From the NCBI RefSeq assembly GCF_002377945.1, contig NZ_DFQV01000003.1:9886-73885 (forward strand): DNA of 64,000 nucleotides. The letters are read 5' to 3'. Below the pieces are notes generated by a model. That model was given only the letters and a program-made list of their open reading frames with translations. It was not told where the DNA came from and did no database searches. Source of the DNA: Psychrobacter sp. UBA3480. GTDB lineage: Bacteria > Pseudomonadota > Gammaproteobacteria > Pseudomonadales > Moraxellaceae. A program made the translations under genes and the position numbers. This document shows positions 56,429-64,000 of this stretch, in pieces (the first letter of the stretch is position 1; every line of letters starts with the position of its first letter).

Positions 56429-57886
56429 ATGGCTGTATCGATATCCCATCTAGGTTACAACAAAATCTCTCAAATGATTTTTGAGTGGCAGGCTGCTGAC
56501 CGAACATCGCTGATGGCCTTATTTATCGTGTTAGAAGTGTCATTGCATTGGTTCTGGTGCTTGTATGTCTGGTGGCAGCAAGATGCGTTAAACACCTATG
56601 TGAACATACATTATTTATATCCATTATGGCTTGGGATTAGCTTCGTCGGGCTATTCTTTTTATGCATGGTCAAAGGCTTATTTCATTCGAGCAATGACAA
56701 CGAAATTGTTTTAAGTCGATGGCAGATAGCTCTGGTTTTAGTTTACACCGCTTACATTTCTACTGTTATTGTGATGATAGGGTACAGCAGTTTGTTTGCA
56801 GGCGTGTCGCTCGTCGGCGCTGCTATGCTAGGTATGATGTTGATCAGGCGCCGCTATGCTTGGCGTATGTTTTGGCTGCATATTATCTTGATGTTATTAG
56901 CTATCATGTCACCTTACTTTGGTATCAGTTTGCCCAATTTACGCCAGTTTACCGTTATTCATCCCATGCTTGAGAGTCATAACTATCTAACTTACAACGA
57001 GATTATGGCCGCTGAAAATGCGGTTGCTGCGTTAGCTTTTGAAAACAACGTCTTAAATTGGGATAGTATCAGCGAGCTACAGCGTTCATCCGCATTTTTT
57101 TGGCGGTCGACGCATTTATATTTAGCGCTGCCAAAAGCGATTTTTATTGTTTATATGTTTCGTGCTTTGCTATTGGTGTTAGATGATAGTCGGTTTGAGA
57201 CCCTTCTACATGCCAATCAGGACGAGCTTACCCAGCTTAAAAATCGTCGCTACGGTCTGAAAAAGATGAAGTATGCCTTGGCTACTGTGCGAGAATATCA
57301 AGACTTAAGCGTCATGCTGTTAGATTTGGATTGGTTCAAACAGATTAACGATAACTATGGTCACGATGTAGGTGATCAGGTTCTAATTGAAATCTCACAG
57401 ACGCTATCGCAGTCATTAACAGATGAGTCGATCGTTAGTCGCTACGGCGGCGAAGAGTTTTTGGTTGTAATGCCAGATACGAAGCATGATAGTGCTATGA
57501 TGATTGCCGAGCAATTACGACGAAATATTGCTGAACATGTCATGAAGATTGAAGGTCTGGCTGATTTTAATGTGACAGCAAGCTTTGGGTTATATACCTT
57601 AACTCACGAAGAGCGAGATTGTATCGCGCAAGGCTACAAAACGATCACACAGCAAAAGACCGTCGCTCGAACGTCACCTCTTATCAAGCCAATTGCTACT
57701 CAGCGCGCGGAAAGTAAAATAGCCTCAATGCAAAAGCTGCCTAGTGATATCTGTCAACGTTTAATTAGCACAGCAGATAAAGCCTTATATGAAGCCAAGC
57801 ACCGTGGTCGCAATCAAGTTGTCAGTGCAAATGAGATGTGGGCCGAAAAAGAAGGCGGTAAGCAATCGCTTTACAAAAGCCGTTAG
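56429..57886 (+). CDS. Membrane-bound diguanylate cyclase (GGDEF)
   Basis: A 485-residue protein that should make cyclic-di-GMP. Residues 30-255 contain about six membrane segments of a MASE-like sensor. The GGDEF domain starts near 262 (DELTQLKNRRYGLKKM), has LLDLDWFKQINDNYGHDVGD and the active site RYGGEEF (GGEEF at 340-344), so it should be catalytically active. The inhibitory I-site RxxD normally five residues before the motif is absent (TDES instead). An insert of about 50 residues (roughly 398-448) lies between SFGLYTL and ADKALYEAKHRGRNQ. No EAL domain is present. The signal sensed is unknown. Confidence 0.9.
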   Translation: MAVSISHLGYNKISQMIFEWQAADRTSLMALFIVLEVSLHWFWCLYVWWQQDALNTYVNIHYLYPLWLGISFVGLFFLCMVKGLFHSSNDNEIVLSRWQIALVLVYTAYISTVIVMIGYSSLFAGVSLVGAAMLGMMLIRRRYAWRMFWLHIILMLLAIMSPYFGISLPNLRQFTVIHPMLESHNYLTYNEIMAAENAVAALAFENNVLNWDSISELQRSSAFFWRSTHLYLALPKAIFIVYMFRALLLVLDDSRFETLLHANQDELTQLKNRRYGLKKMKYALATVREYQDLSVMLLDLDWFKQINDNYGHDVGDQVLIEISQTLSQSLTDESIVSRYGGEEFLVVMPDTKHDSAMMIAEQLRRNIAEHVMKIEGLADFNVTASFGLYTLTHEERDCIAQGYKTITQQKTVARTSPLIKPIATQRAESKIASMQKLPSDICQRLISTADKALYEAKHRGRNQVVSANEMWAEKEGGKQSLYKSR

Positions 57887-57906
57887 CCATTAATTTATTA
57901 ACGATC

Positions 57907-57947
57907 AGCCATGCCGCTAACACTGTATAAGTATTATCGGCATGGCT
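57907..57947. terminator. Hairpin between the diguanylate cyclase gene and truD
   Basis: AGCCATGCCG / CGGCATGGCT (57907-57916 with 57938-57947), a perfect 10 bp stem with a 21-base loop. Only a weak T-rich stretch follows on the plus strand, so it is a possible terminator between two convergent genes. Confidence 0.5.
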
Positions 57948-57991
57948 AATATTTTATTGATTGGTCCAATTGAGACTTCGATTTAATCCAA

Positions 57992-59272
57992 TCAAGACGC
58001 TAATTCCTGCACCAAGCTTGCGAGCACACTTGTGGCAAAGCTACCTGTAGTTAAAGTAAAGTTTAACACCAGTGTCTGATCGTCCGACCATTCCCAGCTT
58101 AACGCCTCAATCGGTAGACGTAGCGCTCGTCTTTGCGCCTTAATATCACGCTGCTCTAATCCAGTTGCTAGTTGCATGAGTAGGGGGCTGTGTTGTACTA
58201 CCTCGGACTCTAAATCTGCAGCGCTACCGGTAACTTTATCGTTACCCGTGCCCCATAGCACAGCAGTTGGATGAATATCACCACTGTCAATACGAGCATG
58301 CAACGTATCATCTAGTGTCTCACTAGTAAATATCGATCCTGAGCCATCTAAATTAAAAACCTCGCCGGCCAGTCCTGTATTCCAGCTGCCATCACGTACT
58401 CGCGCTGCCAATATCTTATTAAATATCAAGCTACGTGCAGCAGACAATTCCATCGTATTTTGCTCGCGCGGGGCACGCTTACGTTTGCTCTTTTTTGGTT
58501 GCGGGCGAGGCTCTCGCGGTGGACGAGCAAACAGTGATAAGGCTTCTCTGACGTTATTACCCTGACGACCAAAACGCTGTGGACCAAAATAATTGGGTAC
58601 ACCGTTTTTGCCAATGCGTGTTAAATGCTGCTCGACGGCCTCTTTTGCAGATAGTAGTTGCTCGGGTGATGCGTTACTTCCGTCATCAACGTTTTCGTCA
58701 CCATCGCTCGCAAACTGGATATCACGTAAAGTAATAACAAACTGATTGGCACGGTGCGTACCGCGATTGAGTTTTTTATTGTGCCAGTGCTGCGCAAGGA
58801 TAGTGACAGTCTCATTTTCGCCGATGTCCACTGGTGCAAACTCAGTAGGCGGTAATTGTTTTTTTGGTATGCGTAGACTAAACCACTGGGTCGTCAACGC
58901 ATGACGATCCTTTAACCCTGAGTAGCCAACATCACGCAATGGAATGTCTGCCCACTCTGACAGTAGTTTCGCCAGATAAGCAGTATTCATGCCTGATTTT
59001 TCGATATGCAACCATAAATGCTCACCTTCACCAGTGAAGTCTAATGGCAATAGCTCATTAACGATAAAATCAGTCGCATTGGCTTTATAAGTCGCTTGCT
59101 GTATCGGCTGCAAACTTGGCTGTGGCAAATTTGCAGTATCTGTAATAGCAGCAATATCCATATGAGTCATATCAATTTGCTCACTAGCTGTTGGATCAAT
59201 AGTAGCAGCTTGGCTATCTAAACTATCTTGAGAAGTAATAGTTATTTCGTTTTGATTATCTTGAGAAGTCAT
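57992..59272 (-). CDS. truD: tRNA pseudouridine(13) synthase TruD
   Basis: TruD converts U13 of some tRNAs to pseudouridine. The catalytic motif is GYSGLKDRHALTTQWFSL (Asp in GLKDRHA), preceded by KATDFIVNELLPLDFTGEGE, and the family's NYFGPQRFGRQGNN block is present. The length of 426 exceeds the usual 350 because of a 55-residue Thr/Asp/Gln-rich N-terminal tail and internal insertions, one basic (PQPKKSKRKRAPREQN). The tail could mean translation starts later, but no better-supported start was seen. Confidence 0.94.
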   Translation of the reverse strand: MTSQDNQNEITITSQDSLDSQAATIDPTASEQIDMTHMDIAAITDTANLPQPSLQPIQQATYKANATDFIVNELLPLDFTGEGEHLWLHIEKSGMNTAYLAKLLSEWADIPLRDVGYSGLKDRHALTTQWFSLRIPKKQLPPTEFAPVDIGENETVTILAQHWHNKKLNRGTHRANQFVITLRDIQFASDGDENVDDGSNASPEQLLSAKEAVEQHLTRIGKNGVPNYFGPQRFGRQGNNVREALSLFARPPREPRPQPKKSKRKRAPREQNTMELSAARSLIFNKILAARVRDGSWNTGLAGEVFNLDGSGSIFTSETLDDTLHARIDSGDIHPTAVLWGTGNDKVTGSAADLESEVVQHSPLLMQLATGLEQRDIKAQRRALRLPIEALSWEWSDDQTLVLNFTLTTGSFATSVLASLVQELAS

Positions 59273-59515
59273 AAGGTCGTCTTTTATTTTGTTTATTAAT
59301 AATGATTAGAAATAAAAAGAGTGCGGAAAGCAAAGTCGCATAATTACGTTTTGCAACGCAGCAAACATACAAAAAAACATCGTGTGCGAGGCGCTCTTGC
59401 TACTATCAATGCATAGCATATTAAAAATAATAGGATAAGTTGAATTTGTCTGGTTGGTTACGGTCATTTTCAACCTGCTGTCATTAGACATTATTATAAC
59501 TGTTAAGGAAGCATT

Positions 59516-61165
59516 ATGACCGACGCAACGATCAACACAGTCACCATCAGTAAAGCGGATATCCCAAGCGGTGGCATGAAATCATATAAGCAAGAAGACG
59601 ATAGTATCATCTTAATCACTCGCGATGACGATGAGTTCCGTGCATTCGATGGCAAATGCCCACATGCGGGCGCAGATTTGGGTAACGGATTACGCTGTGG
59701 TAATCGGGTAGTCTGTCCTTGGCACCATGCGACTTTTGATAGTCGCGATGGCTCACTAGTAGAGCCGATAGCGACTAAAGGCTTGACCCAGTATGAACTG
59801 ACTCATGATGGTGATAATCTGACAGTCAATACCTCAGCTCAGGTAACCGGGCAGGTCGAAAATGATAAATTGACTGATACCCATACTATTATCGTTGGTG
59901 GGGGCGGTGCAGGATTTATGACAGCCGACCAGTTGCGTCAGGGTGGCTATGGCGGCAAGATTACGTTGATTAGTAAAGAGGATAAGGCTCCTTACAACCG
60001 TCCTTTATTATCCAAAGCGTTTTTGGCAGGTAAGATGGACGAGGATAAGCTGCTATTGGGCGGTGCCAATTGGGCAGATAATAACAATATTGAGTTACGC
60101 CTTAACCAAACGGTTAGCGAAGTGCTACCCAATAAAGCGACCGTCGTCATCGAAGATGATGATGGCAACAGCGAGCGAAAAAATGCAGACTTCTTGGTCG
60201 TCGCCACTGGTGCTAAACCAAACTTACCACCTATTACAGGTGCTGACATAGATGGCGTATATACGCTACGCAGCATGAATGATGCCAAATTAATTAAAGC
60301 AGCCAGTCATGATCAGCGCGTGGTAATCATTGGTACAGGTTTTATCGGTATGGAAACCGCGTCGGCGTTAGCACAAGCAGGCACGACAGCTTCTATCACA
60401 GTGATTGGGCAAGGTAGCCGTGTGATGGGCAATATTGTCTCTGAAACGGTGAGTAACGCCTTAATTAAGTTACATGAAGAGAAGGGCATCAATTTTGTGT
60501 TTGACGCAACCGTCAATGAAATTACTAAGGTTGATCGTCAAGTGGACAAGGATGGAGATAATAATAACCAAGCTTTCTCAAATGTAGGCGGTGTCACGCT
60601 GGCGAATGGTGAGCATATTGATGCCGATATCGTGATATTGGGTACTGGCGTGTCTCCACGTACAGAGATATTGAGCGGAGTTAACGATCCAGATGGCGTA
60701 CAAGTTGATGCGCATCTACAGCTGCGCGATGGCGTCTATGCGTTGGGTGATATCGCTAAAGCCACCAACCAGATGGGTCGCATGCGTATTGAGCATTGGC
60801 GCGTGGCGCTGCAGCATGGCATGGTCACGGCAGCTGCAATCCTAAATGATGACAGTGTCGATTCACTGGAAGCGCGTATTCCTTTCTTTTGGACCATGCA
60901 ATATGGCAAGAGCCTACGCTATAGCGGTCATGCCGCGACACCAGATTACAATATCCTATTTGGTACGCCAGATACGCATGATTATATCGAATACTACTTC
61001 GATGATGAAAGAGAGGATACACGAGCTAGTGCAGCAAGTACGCTTGGACGTGATAAAGAGCTGGTTGCCTTCTCCGAGCTATTACGCCGTGGTCATGCAC
61101 CGACACGCGCTCAGCTTAATGCAGGGCTCGATATTATTGAGCAAGCGCATGCATTATCGCGCTAG
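59516..61165 (+). CDS. Rieske [2Fe-2S] and FAD-dependent oxidoreductase (AIFM3-like)
   Basis: A 549-residue fusion. The N-terminal Rieske domain (1-110) has cluster ligands Cys48 and His50 (GKCPHAGADLGNG) and Cys67 and His70 (VVCPWHHATFD). The C-terminal part is a pyridine nucleotide-disulfide oxidoreductase with an FAD Rossmann motif (IIVGGGGAGF, about 125-134), an NAD(P)H motif (VVIIGTGFIGMETASALAQA, about 270-289) and VYALGDIAKA. The domain order matches AIF-like (AIFM3) oxidoreductases, which may pass electrons from NAD(P)H to a partner. The partner is not visible nearby. AAGGA precedes the ATG. Confidence 0.9.
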   Translation: MTDATINTVTISKADIPSGGMKSYKQEDDSIILITRDDDEFRAFDGKCPHAGADLGNGLRCGNRVVCPWHHATFDSRDGSLVEPIATKGLTQYELTHDGDNLTVNTSAQVTGQVENDKLTDTHTIIVGGGGAGFMTADQLRQGGYGGKITLISKEDKAPYNRPLLSKAFLAGKMDEDKLLLGGANWADNNNIELRLNQTVSEVLPNKATVVIEDDDGNSERKNADFLVVATGAKPNLPPITGADIDGVYTLRSMNDAKLIKAASHDQRVVIIGTGFIGMETASALAQAGTTASITVIGQGSRVMGNIVSETVSNALIKLHEEKGINFVFDATVNEITKVDRQVDKDGDNNNQAFSNVGGVTLANGEHIDADIVILGTGVSPRTEILSGVNDPDGVQVDAHLQLRDGVYALGDIAKATNQMGRMRIEHWRVALQHGMVTAAAILNDDSVDSLEARIPFFWTMQYGKSLRYSGHAATPDYNILFGTPDTHDYIEYYFDDEREDTRASAASTLGRDKELVAFSELLRRGHAPTRAQLNAGLDIIEQAHALSR

Positions 61166-61369
61166 TACTATAGACTGATAAGTATTAGTATCTGGCGCAT
61201 GTCATCAATTAGCACATGAACACATTTAGTGGTCTTAAAATGGCTAAATTTGTGCTAAACATCGTCAGAAATCTTGCAAATATGTTCATATTAACGGCAA
61301 TTTCTTCCTCGTTTATCTACAATTTTTCTCATTTTAAGCCTCACAATCTAATTAATGACATACCCCTAG

Positions 61370-61399
61370 ACTGGCTTAGTAATCTAAGTCAGTTTTTTT
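61370..61399 (+). terminator. Terminator upstream of the GNAT gene
   Basis: ACTGGCTTAG / CTAAGTCAGT (61370-61379 with 61384-61393) with a four-base loop, one G-T pair and a T run. It lies about 205 bases past the oxidoreductase stop codon, so it ends that transcript or a short RNA lying between. Confidence 0.85.
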
Positions 61400-61532
61400 A
61401 TAGTTAAATCTATATAGATCCGCTACATCGTCATCCTTGTTAAGTATACTAATGTATCACTTGCACTCGGTTTTCTTGTATCGAAATTATTTGAATGCAA
61501 CTGTACATAGACGGAAAAGGAAAAATTATAAT

Positions 61533-62156
61533 ATGAGCGAAAATAATATAAATAACAGCAATATAAAAACAGACCACTTTAATAAAGAGTTGGTATTTTT
61601 GCGTGAAGCGACATTGGATGATATTGGCGCACTTGAGCAGTTATTGAACTGCTGCTATCGCGAGACAGCAGGTTGGACTAATGAGGCTGACTTGATCGGT
61701 GGTATTCGAACCACACCAGCGGAGCTCGCTGCCGTAATCAATGATCCTAATCACTATTATTTTGTCTATCCGAAAACCACGACAGGCGACCGTGATGGAG
61801 AAGAAACGGGTGAAATACTTGGCTGTATCGCTGTCGATATCAAAACTGATGCTGTCTCAAATAAGAAAGCCTATATCGGCATGTTTGCGGTACATCCTGT
61901 GCTACAAGGGAAGGGTGTCGGCAATGTAATACTACAAGCGGCCGAGACCTTTGCAGATCGCCACTTACAGTCACTGAATCAGCCTAGCCGTCTGACCATG
62001 TCTATCTTAAGTCATCGTCCTGAGCTTTTGGCTTACTATCAGCGCCGTGGTTATCAGTTCAATGGTAATAAAATGCCGTTTCCAAACGATGGCAATAATG
62101 GCGAGCCAAAGCGTGATGATTTAGAGCTATTAGAACTAGAAAAAGTCGTTAGCTAA
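61533..62156 (+). CDS. GNAT family N-acetyltransferase
   Basis: A 207-residue GCN5-related acetyltransferase. The acetyl-CoA binding motif A is clear in IGMFAVHPVLQGKGVGNVIL (about 110-129), with LREATLDDIGALEQLLNCCY at the start and LTMSILSHRPELLAYYQRRG later. The substrate cannot be predicted. The Met at 61533 was chosen because AAAAGG precedes it and the family domain starts soon after; an in-frame start at 61437 adds 32 unrelated residues. The 367 bases upstream hold only a terminator and a doubtful 63-codon ORF. Confidence 0.85.
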   Translation: MSENNINNSNIKTDHFNKELVFLREATLDDIGALEQLLNCCYRETAGWTNEADLIGGIRTTPAELAAVINDPNHYYFVYPKTTTGDRDGEETGEILGCIAVDIKTDAVSNKKAYIGMFAVHPVLQGKGVGNVILQAAETFADRHLQSLNQPSRLTMSILSHRPELLAYYQRRGYQFNGNKMPFPNDGNNGEPKRDDLELLELEKVVS

Positions 62157-62200
62157 TCAAGTTGGCCTAGTAAAAAACACTAAAAAATATTCTATCTCGC

Positions 62201-62413
62201 TCAACCCCAAAAATGTCCAAAAGTCATAAATAGACCAATACTCAGAAGAATAAATGCCACAATAATTAAGCGCTTGAACCAGTTAAATGCTGGCAAGCGC
62301 GTGGCATTATCATCCGACATCAGATAAGCGAACAAAAACAATAGGCTTGCTGCCAGCGTCATAATGCCAAGCCCAATTGGTAATATAAATAAGTACACCT
62401 GCCACACAGTCAT
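62201..62413 (-). CDS. Small two-span membrane protein
   Basis: A 70-residue protein with two hydrophobic segments (about 6-31 and 46-66) joined by a polar, partly charged loop (MSDDNATRLPAFNWFKR). No family is recognised. It is transcribed opposite to the GNAT gene and in the same direction as gor, which lies upstream of it. Confidence 0.65.
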   Translation of the reverse strand: MTVWQVYLFILPIGLGIMTLAASLLFLFAYLMSDDNATRLPAFNWFKRLIIVAFILLSIGLFMTFGHFWG

Positions 62414-62589
62414 CTCTCAACGGTCAGTATTAATCGCATCATAACAGCATCAGGATTGCGCTGTCAGTATGCCTTGCTTTAAATTTTTCAATGCAAATAA
62501 TTTATAGAAAATACAGTAGTCATCAGTGCGATATAAAAGTAATGAGCCAGTTTTAGACCTACGAAGCTATATGCTTACGTCAAGACTGA

Positions 62590-62624
62590 CAATAAAAAAG
62601 GACGCTCAAAAGGCATCCTTTTTT
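62590..62624 (-). terminator. Terminator of gor
   Basis: AAAAAAGGA-C-GC / GC-A-TCCTTTTTT (62594-62605 with 62613-62624) with one mismatch, followed on the minus strand by a T run, 39 bases past the gor stop codon. Confidence 0.82.
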
Positions 62625-62662
62625 ATAATAGCTAAGAATAAGAGAAATGTTAAACAGTGAGT

Positions 62663-64000
62663 CTAGCGCATCGTCACAAACTCTTCTGAACCAGTTGGAT
62701 GAATAGCAACCGTATTATCAAAGTCAGCCTTAGTTGCGCCCATTTTAATCGCAACAGCAAAGCCCTGAATCATCTCATCGACGCCAAAACCAATACCATG
62801 CAGGCCAATGACTTTTTCGTCATCGCCCAAGCATACTAGCTTCATGGTGCATTTTTGACGATGTTGAGTGACCGCGCTATACATATCGGTAAAGCTTGAG
62901 GTATAACACTTGATGTTTTCTTTGCCATAGAGTTCTACCGCGTCGATCTCAGACAGCCCAATCGTACCGATAGCTGGATGGGTAAAGATCACGGTCGGTA
63001 TCAACGTATAGTCTAAGTGCTCATTGGGCTTATTGTTAAACAAACGCTCTGATAAGCGACGACCTGCGGCAATCGCCACAGGCGTTAGATCTACGCTGTT
63101 CTCGATAATATCGCCAACCGCATAAATACCATCGACGTTGGTGTTTTGGAACTTATCGACTTTGATTTTGCCCGTTTCAGTCGTCTCGACCCCTGTCACT
63201 TGCAGATTGATACCGTCTGTTGATGGCGCGCGACCAATCGCCCAGATCAAGCAGTCAACAGTGTCGATACAGTCTTCACCGCCATCGTTGGTGGTTAAAT
63301 CGAGGCTGTCATCGTCATTTTTATTGACTTCATTGATCACCGTGTTGGTGTGTAATTTAATGCCAGCTTGCTCCATCTCTATCAGCAAAGTCTCTACGAT
63401 AGTATGGTCAAACGTACGTAGTGGCGAGTGTTTGCGTACATACAAATGCACTTCGGCACCCAGACTGTTTAACACGCCTGCGATCTCGACAGCGATATAT
63501 CCTGCACCTACAATCGCCACGCGTTTTAGCAAATGATTCAATGCAAAAAAGCCGTCAGAGTCGATGCCGTATTCTGCGCCTTTGATATCTGGCTGAATCG
63601 GATGACCGCCCGTAGCAATCAAAATATGGTCAGCGGTAATCAGCTCGCCATTTACTTCGACGGTATTGGTATCGACGAACTTAGCAAAACCTTTGATCAC
63701 TTCGACGCCGTTTTTGGCCAAGTTGTTATCATAAGCGCGGTGAATGTTTTCGATATATTGTTGGCGGCTCTGTACCAGCTTTTGGAAGTCAAAACCTTTT
63801 AACTCAACATCAAAACCATAATCTGGCGCATATTTATGGATAGCTTCAGCCACTTGGGCGCCATACCACATGACCTTTTTGGGAACACAGCCCAAATTCA
63901 CACAAGTGCCACCCAATTGATTGGCTTCGATAATGGCGCATTTTTTGCCATAGTTGGCTGCACGGTTGAGTGAGGCGATGCCGCCGCTACCGCCGCCAAT
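62663..64000 (-). CDS. gor: Glutathione-disulfide reductase, 5' end cut by the window
   Basis: Glutathione reductase regenerates GSH from GSSG with NADPH. The reading frame is open to the window edge and gives 445 residues without the start codon. The visible N-terminal part reads [20 protein letters not shown], an FAD Rossmann motif missing only its first residues. The redox-active pair is in [13 protein letters not shown]. The NADPH motif ([20 protein letters not shown]), [11 protein letters not shown] and the C-terminal [12 protein letters not shown] with the catalytic His-Glu are all present. Fewer than about ten residues are likely missing. Confidence 0.95.
   Translation of the reverse strand: MGGGSGGIASLNRAANYGKKCAIIEANQLGGTCVNLGCVPKKVMWYGAQVAEAIHKYAPDYGFDVELKGFDFQKLVQSRQQYIENIHRAYDNNLAKNGVEVIKGFAKFVDTNTVEVNGELITADHILIATGGHPIQPDIKGAEYGIDSDGFFALNHLLKRVAIVGAGYIAVEIAGVLNSLGAEVHLYVRKHSPLRTFDHTIVETLLIEMEQAGIKLHTNTVINEVNKNDDDSLDLTTNDGGEDCIDTVDCLIWAIGRAPSTDGINLQVTGVETTETGKIKVDKFQNTNVDGIYAVGDIIENSVDLTPVAIAAGRRLSERLFNNKPNEHLDYTLIPTVIFTHPAIGTIGLSEIDAVELYGKENIKCYTSSFTDMYSAVTQHRQKCTMKLVCLGDDEKVIGLHGIGFGVDEMIQGFAVAIKMGATKADFDNTVAIHPTGSEEFVTMR

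Noticed and set aside
61216-61407. 63-codon ORF on the plus strand between the oxidoreductase and the GNAT gene
   Set aside because: It runs through the terminator stem at 61370-61399, has no good ribosome-binding site and has a composition unlike a protein. I treat the region as non-coding.
1-64000. tRNA, rRNA, tmRNA or 4.5S RNA genes
   Set aside because: GTTCGA-type T-loop words occur only inside coding sequence, and no cloverleaf or rRNA sequence was recognised on either strand.
1-64000. CRISPR array or phage genes
   Set aside because: No regularly spaced repeat units, cas genes, integrase, capsid or tail genes were seen.

Overview
The window is ordinary, densely coded chromosome from a gammaproteobacterium. 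The most likely source is Moraxellaceae, close to Psychrobacter. This rests on moderately AT-rich DNA, the protein character, gene neighbourhoods such as lpxC-DUF721, yhbY/rlmE-ftsH-folP, recX-recA, gmk-rpoZ-spoT-ridA, rpmB-rpmG and ypjD/ffh, and a SpoT whose synthetase domain looks decayed, as reported for Moraxellaceae. No database was searched. I see no prophage, CRISPR array, rRNA or tRNA gene. The only mobile-element candidate is a 290 bp element with terminal inverted repeats and no transposase.

Layout. 1-3.8 kb: lpxC (lipid A), a DciA-like DUF721 gene, a secreted CHAP amidase and a DOMON-like protein. 3.9-9.8 kb: yhbY divergent from rlmE-ftsH, then the MITE-like element, folP, sdhE and a YgfX-like gene. 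10-13.1 kb: a YidB-like protein, then recA-recX on the minus strand. 13.1-14.2 kb: a 1,056 bp gene-free interval with a DnaA-box cluster beside very AT-rich DNA, resembling a replication-origin module. 14.2-20.5 kb: trmB, a membrane protein with a pilin-like C-terminus, a KefC-type antiporter, an unknown protein and a CDF zinc exporter. 20.6-27.1 kb: minus-strand priA, ridA, spoT, rpoZ and gmk.

27.5-38.4 kb: ispH, small membrane proteins, a thioesterase-like protein, heat-shock htpG with a recognisable sigma-32 promoter, a membrane C13 peptidase, S-formylglutathione hydrolase, a TIGR03643 protein, rpe, small proteins and rpmB-rpmG. rpmG is only 51 codons. 38.9-50 kb: a large Ig-like lipoprotein, purU, ypjD divergent from ffh, tsaB, uppP, rsmJ and ubiA with a DUF4112 gene. 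50-64 kb: a lipoprotein, yjbQ, mnmC, yciI, yciB, a PHP phosphoesterase, a diguanylate cyclase, truD, a Rieske-FAD oxidoreductase, a GNAT acetyltransferase and the 3' part of gor, cut by the window end.

Most genes are housekeeping: envelope precursors (lpxC, uppP), tRNA and rRNA modification (rlmE, trmB, rsmJ, mnmC, truD, tsaB), recombination and restart (recA, recX, priA), proteostasis (ftsH, htpG, ffh) and (p)ppGpp turnover (spoT with gmk and rpoZ). Many convergent gene pairs share bidirectional terminators. The less explained signals lie between genes: the DnaA-box cluster, the MITE, a minus-strand terminator ahead of gmk, a terminator just ahead of the Ig-like lipoprotein gene, and a small ORF with its own terminator upstream of htpG.
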